From Streptomyces sp. HPF1205 (GTDB lineage Bacteria; Actinomycetota; Actinomycetes; Streptomycetales; Streptomycetaceae): 64,000 nucleotides of DNA. The DNA lies in assembly GCF_020400825.1 (NCBI RefSeq), contig NZ_JAINVH010000003.1, positions 124,001 through 188,000 of the forward strand, given 5' to 3'. The position numbers were made by a program, and so were the translations under genes. How positions within the stretch are numbered: the stretch's first letter is position 1; the number at the start of each line of letters is the position of its first letter. Below the pieces are notes generated by a model that was not told where the DNA came from, did no database searches, and saw nothing but the letters and a program-made list of their open reading frames with translations. This document shows, one piece after another, positions 56,992 through 64,000 of this stretch.

Positions 56992-58305
56992 GTGGCAACC
57001 GAGGTGCCGACCGCTTCGTCGTCCACCGATCCCCGAGCCGTCACCCTTGCGCCGAAGGCCGGCTATCGGCAACTGCTGACCACGCCCGGTGTGTGGGCGT
57101 TCCTGCTGCCCGGCTTCCTCGCCCGGTTGCCGTTCGCGATGCTCACCATCAGCCTGGTGCTGCTGGTCGAGAACACCACTGGTTCTTACGGCACGGCGGG
57201 TACGGTCGCGGCCGTAACCGGCGTGTCGATGGCTTTGTGTGCGCCGCGGGCCGGACGCCTTGCCGACAGATTTGGGCAGCGCGCGGTGTTGGTCCCCGGA
57301 GTTGTGCTGCATGCGGTATCCGTCGCCGTACTGGTCACGCTGGGGGTGACCCACGCGCCAGCGTGGGCGCTGCTCGTCGCTGCCGTGCCCACGGGCGCAA
57401 CCGTGTCGCAGATCGGGCCGATGGTGCGCTCCCGCTGGGTAGTGGCGCTGCAGGAAGAACGCCCGTCCCTGATGACCACGGCGGCGGCCTTCGAATCGGT
57501 GACCGACGAGTTCACCTTCGTGATCGGCCCGGTACTCGCCACTGCGCTGTGCGCGGGCCTACATCCGGCAGCAGGCATGATCACCGAGGGTGCGCTCACT
57601 CTGATGGGTGGCATCCTTTTCGCGGCCCGGCGCGGCGGCGCACCGGCCCCGTCCCTCCGCGCGCCTCGCACGGACGCCGTGCGTTCCAGTGCTCTTTCGG
57701 TTCCTGGGGTGCGCGCCCTGGTCGTGGCCTTCCTGGGCATCGGAGCCGTGTTCGGCGGGCTGCAGGTCTCGCTGACGGCCTTCACTCACGCGATCGGCCG
57801 GCCGGGCATCAACGGTGTGCTGTACGGCGCCTTTGCCGCCGGCAACATGGTCGCCGGCGCAGTGTACGGCGCTGTCGGATGGCGTCGACGGCCGCAAGGG
57901 CGACTCCTTGGCGCGTACGCGGCCCTGACGCTTGCCTGCGCGCCGTTGTGGGCCATGCGCACCGTTCCGTCACTCGCGGCGCTGGGTCTGGTCGTGGGCC
58001 TGTGCATCGCTCCCGCCCTGATCACCGGTTACACGCTCATCGACACCCTGGTGCCCGCCGCCATCCGAACGGAGGCATTCACCTGGCTGACGGGTGCAGT
58101 CGCGTTCGGTCAGGCTGCGGCGGTCACAACCGCAGGCGCGCTCATCGACCGGGCGGGATTCCACGCTGGTTTTGCGGTGCCGTTGGCCGGGACGGCGTTG
58201 GCTTTGACCTGGCTGTCCTTGCTGCGGAGGCACTTGGTGTCGCCCGCGGCGGGGACGGCGGGGACAGGTGTGGTCGGTCACCCTCCCGCCGTCACGGTGG
58301 ACTGA
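56992..58305 (+). CDS. Major facilitator superfamily transporter
   Basis: 437 residues, about twelve transmembrane helices. MFS A-motif region in APRAGRLADRFGQR; no further family signature. Probably an exporter. GTG 56992, poor SD. Alone between antiporter and fmdB-like gene. Confidence 0.85.
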   Translation: MATEVPTASSSTDPRAVTLAPKAGYRQLLTTPGVWAFLLPGFLARLPFAMLTISLVLLVENTTGSYGTAGTVAAVTGVSMALCAPRAGRLADRFGQRAVLVPGVVLHAVSVAVLVTLGVTHAPAWALLVAAVPTGATVSQIGPMVRSRWVVALQEERPSLMTTAAAFESVTDEFTFVIGPVLATALCAGLHPAAGMITEGALTLMGGILFAARRGGAPAPSLRAPRTDAVRSSALSVPGVRALVVAFLGIGAVFGGLQVSLTAFTHAIGRPGINGVLYGAFAAGNMVAGAVYGAVGWRRRPQGRLLGAYAALTLACAPLWAMRTVPSLAALGLVVGLCIAPALITGYTLIDTLVPAAIRTEAFTWLTGAVAFGQAAAVTTAGALIDRAGFHAGFAVPLAGTALALTWLSLLRRHLVSPAAGTAGTGVVGHPPAVTVD

Positions 58306-58335
58306 CGGCGGGAAATACTGCACTATGGAGCGTCG

Positions 58336-58362
58336 TTAGCACTCAATGAGTGAGAGTGCCAG
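58336..58362. promoter_or_regulatory. CIRCE-like element (HrcA operator)
   Basis: TTAGCACTC-N9-GAGTGCCAG. The left arm matches the CIRCE consensus perfectly, the right arm matches 7 of 9 (consensus GAGTGCTAA), with the exact 9-nt spacer. It lies immediately before the SD of the zinc-ribbon gene. Confidence 0.75.
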
Positions 58363-58371
58363 GAGGAGCAA

Positions 58372-58686
58372 GTGCCGACGTACCAGTACCAGTGCACCGA
58401 GTGCGGCGAGGGCCTTGAGGCGGTGCAGAAGTTCAGCGACGACGCGCTGACCGAGTGCCCCAAGTGCGGCGGACGCCTGCGCAAGGTCTTCTCGGCCGTG
58501 GGCGTGGTCTTCAAGGGCTCCGGTTTCTACCGGACCGACAGCCGCGGTTCGTCCTCTGGCAGCGCCCCGGCCGCCAAGAGCAGCAGCGGTTCCGACACCA
58601 AGTCCGCCGACAGCGGGAGCAAGTCGTCGAGCACGTCGACGGCCGGCTCCTCCTCGTCGACGACGAGCAGCACCTCAGCGGCCTGA
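58372..58686 (+). CDS. FmdB-family zinc-ribbon protein, Ruc-like redox-regulated chaperone candidate
   Basis: 104 residues: N-terminal zinc ribbon with Cys8, Cys11, Cys29 and Cys32 (PTYQYQCTECGE, LTECPKCGGRL), then VFSAVGVVFKGSGFYRTDSRG and a 45-residue disordered Ser-rich tail. In M. tuberculosis the gene in this neighbourhood, Rv0991c (Ruc), is a zinc-ribbon chaperone turned on by Cys oxidation and is HrcA-controlled. Here a CIRCE-like element overlaps the promoter. Strong SD AGGAGGAGCAA precedes GTG 58372. Ends before a terminator. Confidence 0.87.
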   Translation: MPTYQYQCTECGEGLEAVQKFSDDALTECPKCGGRLRKVFSAVGVVFKGSGFYRTDSRGSSSGSAPAAKSSSGSDTKSADSGSKSSSTSTAGSSSSTTSSTSAA

Positions 58687-58723
58687 GCGCCGCTGGTCGC
58701 TTCTCCAGAAACAGAAGATCTTA

Positions 58724-58755
58724 CGAACCCCCGCCGCTTTGGCTGCGGGGGTTCG
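58724..58755 (+). terminator. Terminator after the zinc-ribbon gene
   Basis: 11-bp perfect stem CGAACCCCCGC / GCGGGGGTTCG with a 10-nt loop, 37 bp past the stop and 32 bp before the mtnP start. Confidence 0.75.
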
Positions 58756-58787
58756 TGCGTCGGCGCGCCCCCATTAGGGTCGAGGCC

Positions 58788-59642
58788 ATGGTGACCAGCA
58801 GCGGAACACAGGCGCAGGCCGACATCGGCATCATCGGCGGTTCGGGCTTCTACTCCTTCCTCGATGATGTGATTGAAATCACGGTCGACACTCCCTATGG
58901 ACAGCCGAGCGACTCGCTGTTCCTCGGCGAGGTGGCCGGCCGCAATGTCGCCTTCCTGCCGCGTCACGGCCGCAAGCATCACCTGCCGCCACACAAGATC
59001 AACTATCGGGCCAATCTGTGGGCTCTCGCCTCCGTCGGCGCCCGGCAGATATTGGGGCCGTGCGCGGTCGGAGGGCTGCGGGCGGAATACGGACCGGGCA
59101 CCCTGCTGGTGCCGGACCAACTCGTGGACCGCACCAAGGCACGAACCCAGTCGTACTTCGACGGCGAGGCGCGCCCCGACGGCCAGGTGCCGAATGTGGT
59201 GCACGTCACCTTCGCTGACCCATACTGCCCCGTGGGGCGGCGCGCGGCCGTCGAGACGGCGCGGGCGGGGGGCTGGGAGGCGGTGGACGGGGGGACTTTG
59301 GTCGTCGTTGAGGGGCCGCGCTTCTCCACCCGCGCGGAGTCGCTGTGGCATGCCGCGCAGGGCTGGTCGGTGGTGGGGATGACAGGACACCCGGAAGCCG
59401 TCCTGGCACGGGAGCTCGGGCTCTGCTACACATCGCTGAACTTGGTCACCGATCTCGACGCCGGCGCGGACACCGGTGATGGCGTTTCGCACGAAGAGGT
59501 CCTGGAGGTCTTCGCAGCGAACGTGGGCCGGATGCGGAACGTCCTTTTCGATGTGGTCCGCGCGCTTCCGGACAACGGCGTCCGCGATTGTCTGTGTGTG
59601 AGCCCGCTGGGCGGGCAGGATCCAGGGATCGCACTACCGTAA
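58788..59642 (+). CDS. mtnP: S-methyl-5'-thioadenosine phosphorylase
   Basis: Cleaves methylthioadenosine to adenine and MTR-1-phosphate in methionine salvage. 284 residues: IGIIGGSGFYSFLDDV, FLPRHGRKHHLPPHKINYRANLWAL (phosphate/purine site), EGPRFSTRAESLWHAAQGW and GMTGHPEAVLARE. Intact. ATG 58788. Just downstream of a strong terminator, so it is a separate unit. Confidence 0.93.
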   Translation: MVTSSGTQAQADIGIIGGSGFYSFLDDVIEITVDTPYGQPSDSLFLGEVAGRNVAFLPRHGRKHHLPPHKINYRANLWALASVGARQILGPCAVGGLRAEYGPGTLLVPDQLVDRTKARTQSYFDGEARPDGQVPNVVHVTFADPYCPVGRRAAVETARAGGWEAVDGGTLVVVEGPRFSTRAESLWHAAQGWSVVGMTGHPEAVLARELGLCYTSLNLVTDLDAGADTGDGVSHEEVLEVFAANVGRMRNVLFDVVRALPDNGVRDCLCVSPLGGQDPGIALP

Positions 59643-60016
59643 TCGCCGCACGTATCCAAGGAAGTGGAATACCAAACGCTCTTTCATTCGCACGGTGGAT
59701 CTGGTTTTCCACAGCGTCCCGGTTATCCACAAGTCCCCCGGAGTGCGGCCGCGATATGCGGGATGGTGGGCAGGTCGGCTGAAACGGCCGGCCCTGTCCA
59801 CGTCTGGCGGTGTTTCGCTTGTCCACGTCCACATCGGTTTCTTTCCCGTCTCCCCTCCCCTCGCCGTCCCGGGGAGCCTCAGCCCGGTCGGACGGCCCTC
59901 CATCCGCCCCGGCCCCCTCGGCTCCGCTGCCGTACACGCCGCCGCGCTGCGATGTCCCGTTGTTCCCGCCGATCAGTGTCGGGCGCCGCGGTGGCAGGCG
60001 TCCTTTACGGCGAGTG
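59643..60016. other. Gene-free region with DnaA-box-like cluster
   Basis: 374 bp with no convincing gene; it holds four DnaA-box-like 9-mers and the promoter of the SAF protein. Weak in-frame reading upstream of 60017 may or may not be translated. Confidence 0.5.
59705..59827 (+). promoter_or_regulatory. Cluster of DnaA-box-like 9-mers
   Basis: TTTTCCACA (59705-59713), TTATCCACA (59723-59731), CTGTCCACG (59794-59802) and TTGTCCACG (59819-59827), all on the + strand. The streptomycete DnaA consensus is TTGTCCACA. Too small for oriC, which lies beside dnaA. Confidence 0.5.
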
Positions 60017-60442
60017 ATGCGGCGCAGACGACGGACCCTTGCTGCCGGCCTTGCGGCCGCCGCAGCTGCGCTGGCGGCGTCAGCGGCAGCCCATGAGCCG
60101 CCGCCACCGCACGCCTTTCCCGTACCCCGTGGTGCAGCCACCGCCGCTTCCCGCCGGGTCCCTCCGAAACCCGTCAGGGACCCGATCCGGATCGCGGACG
60201 CCGCAGTCGCGGCCCTCCTGCGCCCGGGTGACCGGGTGGACGTGCTTGCGGGCGCCCGCATCGTAGCCAGGTGTGCCGATGTGCTCGCCGTTCCGGAACG
60301 AGCTCAGGCGTCGCCTGCGGGAGCCGTTCCCGACGGCGGGGGGCCGGGCGGTGGGCTGGTGATTGTGTCCGTGGTCCGTCCGACGGCCGCCGCGTTGTCC
60401 GGCGCTGCCGCGGTGTCACCATTGGCGGTGACGCTGTGCTGA
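60017..60442 (+). CDS. SAF-domain (CpaB/RcpC-like) exported protein
   Basis: 141 residues from ATG 60017: basic start MRRRRR, signal helix TLAAGLAAAAAALAASAAA, then a SAF-like domain (VPRGAATAASRRVPPKPV, LLRPGDRVDVLAG) ending VSPLAVTLC. Related to the C-terminal CpaB domain of Flp pilus assembly; many streptomycetes carry such a gene beside mscL with no pilus locus. The frame is open upstream to 59810, so the real start is uncertain. Confidence 0.7.
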   Translation: MRRRRRTLAAGLAAAAAALAASAAAHEPPPPHAFPVPRGAATAASRRVPPKPVRDPIRIADAAVAALLRPGDRVDVLAGARIVARCADVLAVPERAQASPAGAVPDGGGPGGGLVIVSVVRPTAAALSGAAAVSPLAVTLC

Positions 60443-60544
60443 ATCACTCGTTCGTGGTAGGCGATTGGACACCTCCCTCGCAGACTGCCTTGGATGGCGG
60501 AATCCATCATCCCGCCATACGGGTGTCAGGGAAGAGGTATCCGG

Positions 60545-61024
60545 GTGACCGAGGCGAGCAGGCCAAGCGCGCTGACGGGCTTCAAGGCGTTCGTCATGCG
60601 AGGGAACGTGATCGATCTGGCGGTGGCCGTGGTCGTCGGCGCGGCGTTCACGAACATTGTGAACTCCGTCGTCAACGGGGTGATCAACCCGCTCGTAGGA
60701 GCCTTCGGTACGAAGGAACTCGCTGGGTATTCGTCCTGTCTCAAAGGCCCGTGCGCGATGAACGACAAGGGCGAGGTGGTCAGCGGTATCCGAATCCTGT
60801 GGGGGTCGGTGGTGAGCACGGCCTTGACTTTCCTGATCACGGCCGCGGTGGTGTATTTCCTGATGGTCCTACCGATGTCTCGGTTCCTGGCCCGTCAGGA
60901 GACCAGGCGGACGACAGCGAAGGCCGAGGAGGAGCCACAAGAACTGCCGGCGGTCGAGGAGATCGCCTTGCTACGGGACATCCGCGACGCTCTGGTGGCG
61001 CCACGGGGTGGCGACGGGCACTGA
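60545..61024 (+). CDS. mscL: Large-conductance mechanosensitive channel
   Basis: 159 residues, two transmembrane helices. N-terminal amphipathic helix and pore helix FKAFVMRGNVIDLAVAVVVGAAFTNIVNS, periplasmic loop, second helix, cytoplasmic helix EEIALLRDIRDAL. Releases solutes on hypo-osmotic shock. GTG 60545 chosen because homologs start a few residues before FKAFVMRGN; further in-frame codons upstream lack support. Confidence 0.95.
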   Translation: MTEASRPSALTGFKAFVMRGNVIDLAVAVVVGAAFTNIVNSVVNGVINPLVGAFGTKELAGYSSCLKGPCAMNDKGEVVSGIRILWGSVVSTALTFLITAAVVYFLMVLPMSRFLARQETRRTTAKAEEEPQELPAVEEIALLRDIRDALVAPRGGDGH

Positions 61025-61100
61025 CCGGCGCGATCGGCGACTCAAAACCGGTGCACGCCGGCATGGTGTCCCTCATCGTTCACCGGGGTGCCGAACGCGT

Positions 61101-61421
61101 TCAGATGTGGTGCGGCGGCCTTTCGTTGAGGAAGCGGGTGAAGTCGTCGTTCGCCGCGTCCAAGGGCCCTTCCCCCCAGCCTCGGTCCGTTTCGTCCGGC
61201 GAGGGGCGGTCCAGCGGATCGTCGAAGATCAACGCTGAAGAGGGGGACGGCCGAGAGGCTGGACCCGCGCTCCCGGAGTCGCATCGGCCACCGGTATCCG
61301 CGCGGGTCCCGACGGCTCCCGAGCCGCTGACGGCCCCGGCGGCATCCGGCTCTCCCCGATCGTCCGTACGGGACGAGGTCCCGCCCTCCGGGACCCGGCC
61401 AGGCTGGGGAACTGTGCTCAT
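61101..61421 (-). CDS. Small conserved protein of unknown function
   Basis: 106 residues: variable Gly/Ser-rich N-terminus, then a conserved-looking C-terminal block DDPLDRPSPDETDRGWGE ... DDFTRFLNERPPHHI. I know similar small streptomycete proteins ending PPHH(I/L), always hypothetical. ATG 61421, weak SD. Convergent with mscL, divergent from the Cds1-like gene. Confidence 0.6.
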   Translation of the reverse strand: MSTVPQPGRVPEGGTSSRTDDRGEPDAAGAVSGSGAVGTRADTGGRCDSGSAGPASRPSPSSALIFDDPLDRPSPDETDRGWGEGPLDAANDDFTRFLNERPPHHI

Positions 61422-61534
61422 GCCTCAAGAATATGGGGTAGCCGGCAGACCGGTCCCGCCGTCCGCGCCCAAGCAGATGCCGGGGGTTACCCAAAGCGTC
61501 GGTATGAGGGAATCAGCCGGATATACCTGGCCTC

Positions 61535-62704
61535 ATGCACACACCCGAGCCGAGCCCGCTCCCCGGCCATCTGCCCGCGACGGCGGGGGAAGCGGACATC
61601 GACCGAAGCGACCCCGCGTACCGCCGGTGGTTGAGCGAGGCTGTGGCGAAGGTCAATGCCGACGCCAACCGGTCCGCCGATACCCATTTGCTGTCGATTC
61701 CACTCCCCGCGGACTGGGGCGTGGACCTCTACCTCAAGGACGAGTCGACACATCCGACGGGATCCCTCAAGCACCGGCTTGCCCGTTCGCTGTTCCTGTA
61801 CGCGCTGTGCAACGGATGGATCCGTCCAGGGCGCCCGGTGATCGAGGCCTCCAGCGGGTCGACGGCGGTCTCGGAGGCGTACTTCGCCCGACTGATCGGT
61901 GTCCCCTTTGTGGCCGTTATGGCCAGCGGGACGGTGCGGGCGAAGGTGGAACTGATCGAGTTCCAGGGCGGCAGGTGCCACCTGGTCGACGACCCGGGCG
62001 AGGTGTACGAGGCAGCGGCGCGGCTGGCCCGGGAGACCGGGGGGCACTACATGGACCAGTTCACCTACGCGGAACGGGCGACGGACTGGCGAGGCAACAA
62101 CAACATCGCGGAGTCGATCTTCCGGCAGATGGCGGCGGAGCGGCACCCCGTCCCGGCGTGGATCGTGGCGACGGCGGGAACGGGCGGCACTTCGGCGACG
62201 CTGGCCCGCTACGTCCGGTACGCGCAGGCGACGACAGGGATCTGCGTGGCCGATCCGGAGAATTCGGCGTTCTTCCCGGGGTGGCGCGACAGCGACCCCG
62301 AGGTCACCACCCGCACGGGCTCGCGGATCGAGGGGATCGGTCGACAGCGAGTGGAGCCGAGTTTCGTACCGACCGTCGTCGACCGGATGATGCGGGTGCC
62401 GGACGCGGCGTCGATCGCGTCCGTCCGCGTCCTGGAACGCCTCCTGGGGCGCCGGGCGGGCGCCTCCACCGGAACCGGGCTGTGGGCGGCGTTCCGGATC
62501 ATCTCGGAGATGCGCGACCGCGGTGAACACGGGAGTGTGGTCGGCCTGTTGTGCGATCCAGGCGAGCGCTACACGGAGAAGTACTACTCCGACGACTGGC
62601 TCGTCATGCAGGGACTCGACATCGAGCCGTACGTCAAGCGTCTGGAACGCTTCCTGAACACGGGGACGCTCGATGGCCCGAAGACCGTGCGGGGCTGGCT
62701 GTGA
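61535..62704 (+). CDS. PLP-dependent cysteine synthase-family enzyme (Cds1-like)
   Basis: 389 residues. PLP Lys in [12 protein letters not shown], phosphate loop [13 protein letters not shown]-terminal [11 protein letters not shown] and CDPGERY. Lacks a typical CysK N-terminus and resembles the mycobacterial cysteine desulfhydrase Cds1 (Rv3684). Probably releases H2S and pyruvate from cysteine or synthesises a cysteine derivative. ATG 61535. Confidence 0.87.
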   Translation: MHTPEPSPLPGHLPATAGEADIDRSDPAYRRWLSEAVAKVNADANRSADTHLLSIPLPADWGVDLYLKDESTHPTGSLKHRLARSLFLYALCNGWIRPGRPVIEASSGSTAVSEAYFARLIGVPFVAVMASGTVRAKVELIEFQGGRCHLVDDPGEVYEAAARLARETGGHYMDQFTYAERATDWRGNNNIAESIFRQMAAERHPVPAWIVATAGTGGTSATLARYVRYAQATTGICVADPENSAFFPGWRDSDPEVTTRTGSRIEGIGRQRVEPSFVPTVVDRMMRVPDAASIASVRVLERLLGRRAGASTGTGLWAAFRIISEMRDRGEHGSVVGLLCDPGERYTEKYYSDDWLVMQGLDIEPYVKRLERFLNTGTLDGPKTVRGWL

Positions 62705-62708
62705 CCTG

Positions 62709-62740
62709 CCTGACGCCGCCGCTGCTGCGGCGGCGTCAGG
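62709..62740 (+). terminator. Terminator after the Cds1-like gene
   Basis: Perfect 14-bp stem CCTGACGCCGCCGC / GCGGCGGCGTCAGG with a TGCT loop, 5 bp past the stop. Confidence 0.8.
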
Positions 62741-62786
62741 CGCGTTGGGCTGCGCCGGGTAGGTGCACTGGCCCAAGGTTGCCTGC

Positions 62787-64000
62787 ATGAGCGATCCCTT
62801 GGGCGCGTCCCGCTCTGCTGTCCGGGCGAGCGGCGTGCTGCGCACGATGACGGCGCGAAGTCGTGGTGAGGCGCATCGGGTGTCCACACCTTTGGAGCTG
62901 TTCTTCGACCTGTGCTTCGTGGTCGCGGTGGCACAGGCAGGCGGGCGGCTGGTGCACGCTGTGGGCTCCGGGCACCCGGGGCACGGGGTAACGGGTTACC
63001 TGATGGTCTTCTTTTCCATCTGGTGGGCTTGGATGAACTTCTCGTGGTTTGCCTCGGCCTATGACACCGATGACGTGCCCTATCGGGTGACGACGCTGGT
63101 GCAGATCGTGGGATCGCTGATTCTGGCGGCGGGAGTGCCCCGGGCCTTCGACGACGGCGACTTCCGTGTGACACTCCTCGGCTACGTGGTGATGCGGCTT
63201 GCGCTTGTGACGCAGTGGCTGCGGGCCGCCCGGTCGGAGAGTGATGGGGCGCGCGTCACGGCGTTGGTCTACGCGGTTGGGGTCGTCATTTGCCAGGTGG
63301 GGTGGGCGGCGTTGTTGCTCCCGTACGGGGCGCCGCCGGCGTGGGCATTCGTCCTGCTGGCCGCTGCGGAGTTGTCTGTGCCGGCCGTGGCCGAACGGTC
63401 GGCGCCCACCACCTGGCATCCTCATCACATCGCCGAGCGGTACGGGCTTTTCACGCTCATCGTGCTGGGCGAGTCGGTTTCCGCGGCGACGGTGGCCGTG
63501 CAGTCGGCGCTCGACGAGCACAAGGCGCTCGGGGAACTGGTGCCGATCGCCGTCGGCGGGCTGCTGATCGTGTTCTCCGCCTGGTGGATCTACTTCGCCG
63601 TACCCATCCATGGTCACCTGGCTTCCAGCCGTGTGGCGTTCTTGTGGGGGTACGGGCACTACGCGGTGTTCTCATCGGCCGCAGCGATCGGCGCCGGGCT
63701 GGAGATCGCCGTGGAGCAGGCAGTCGGCGCGACCGGCATCTCGGGGCGGGTGGCCACGGCAGCGGTCGTGATCCCGGCGGCGATCTTCCTGTTCACGGTG
63801 TGGGGGCTGCACGCCCGGCACCACAAGCGCGGCGTGACGCAGCAGCTCGTCCTGCCTGTCGCGGCGATCGCGGTGCTGGCGTGCGTGTTCACGGGCTCCC
63901 ATGCGGTGCTGTGGGCGGGCCTGGTGTGCGCTGCCGCCGTCGCCCTGGAAGTGACTTTGCAGGTGCGGGGCGCGGCTCAGACGCCGGTCGCGCCGAGCAG
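62787..64000 (+). CDS. LtrA-family membrane protein (3' end outside window)
   Basis: Open to the window edge (404 codons so far). TPLELFFDLCFVVAVAQ and HPHHIAERYGLFTLIVLGESV are the two family signatures, among about ten membrane helices. Named after the Listeria low-temperature-requirement protein; activity unknown. ATG 62787; a strong terminator separates it from the Cds1-like gene. Confidence 0.88.
   Translation, partial: MSDPLGASRSAVRASGVLRTMTARSRGEAHRVSTPLELFFDLCFVVAVAQAGGRLVHAVGSGHPGHGVTGYLMVFFSIWWAWMNFSWFASAYDTDDVPYRVTTLVQIVGSLILAAGVPRAFDDGDFRVTLLGYVVMRLALVTQWLRAARSESDGARVTALVYAVGVVICQVGWAALLLPYGAPPAWAFVLLAAAELSVPAVAERSAPTTWHPHHIAERYGLFTLIVLGESVSAATVAVQSALDEHKALGELVPIAVGGLLIVFSAWWIYFAVPIHGHLASSRVAFLWGYGHYAVFSSAAAIGAGLEIAVEQAVGATGISGRVATAAVVIPAAIFLFTVWGLHARHHKRGVTQQLVLPVAAIAVLACVFTGSHAVLWAGLVCAAAVALEVTLQVRGAAQTPVAPS

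Noticed and set aside
59705-59827. Chromosomal origin of replication
   Set aside because: Four boxes are far fewer than in a streptomycete oriC, and dnaA/dnaN are not here.

Overview
The window is chromosomal DNA of a streptomycete or close relative. Base composition is very GC-rich with strong G/C at third codon positions, GTG starts are frequent, and most genes sit head to tail with 4-bp ATGA/GTGA stop-start overlaps. The backbone is the conserved actinobacterial core segment known from Streptomyces coelicolor (glmU-prs-rplY-pth, tam-tamR, galTEK, ispE-ksgA-tatD, rsmI-pmt). In inverted order it is also recognisable as roughly Rv0985c-Rv1018c of Mycobacterium tuberculosis, from mscL to glmU.

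Layout. 0-4.7 kb (+): glmU (5' end outside the window), prs, ribosomal protein L25, pth and a small membrane protein, closed by a perfect 38-bp palindromic terminator. 4.7-6.6 kb: trans-aconitate methyltransferase and a coupled VOC protein, divergent from the MarR-type regulator tamR. 6.6-12 kb: a galT-galE-galK operon flanked by two orphan LuxR-type regulators, one with a degenerate receiver. 12-20.8 kb (-): a beta-propeller membrane protein, an ABC-F ATPase, ispE, ksgA, tatD, a zinc-ribbon protein and rsmI. 21-25.8 kb (+): protein mannosyltransferase, an NAD-epimerase and a class B penicillin-binding protein.

25.9-46 kb is a more variable block: an SDR and an EstB-like esterase, a secreted GH6 cellulase with a perfect CebR operator, a flavin dehydrogenase, a mymA-like trio (Baeyer-Villiger monooxygenase, hydrolase, SDR) facing a MerR regulator, a DUF2630/GNAT pair, Ada-AlkA plus ogt DNA-alkylation repair, a YfhO-type membrane protein, an orphan TetR regulator, ribA, folD, a LuxR gene remnant and tRNA-Ala(CGC).

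46.4-64 kb returns to core: sepX, rimJ-like acetyltransferase, mog, moaC, the gephyrin-like glp/moeA and galU on the minus strand. This is the conserved Glp-SepX(GlpR) divisome locus. It is followed by 5-FTHF cyclo-ligase, a penicillin-acylase-family protein, a K+/H+ antiporter that probably starts at CTG, an MFS transporter, a Ruc/FmdB-like zinc-ribbon gene preceded by a CIRCE-like element, mtnP, a SAF-domain protein behind a cluster of DnaA-box-like 9-mers, mscL, a small conserved protein, a Cds1-like PLP enzyme and an LtrA-like membrane protein running off the end.

The strongest biological leads are the Glp-SepX locus and the CIRCE-controlled Ruc-like gene. Others worth following are the CebR-controlled GH6 enzyme, the mymA-like trio, the pseudo-receiver beside the gal operon, the apparent absence of rpfB between ksgA and tatD, and the DnaA-box cluster. 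All functional calls rest on motifs and gene order read by eye; no database search was run.
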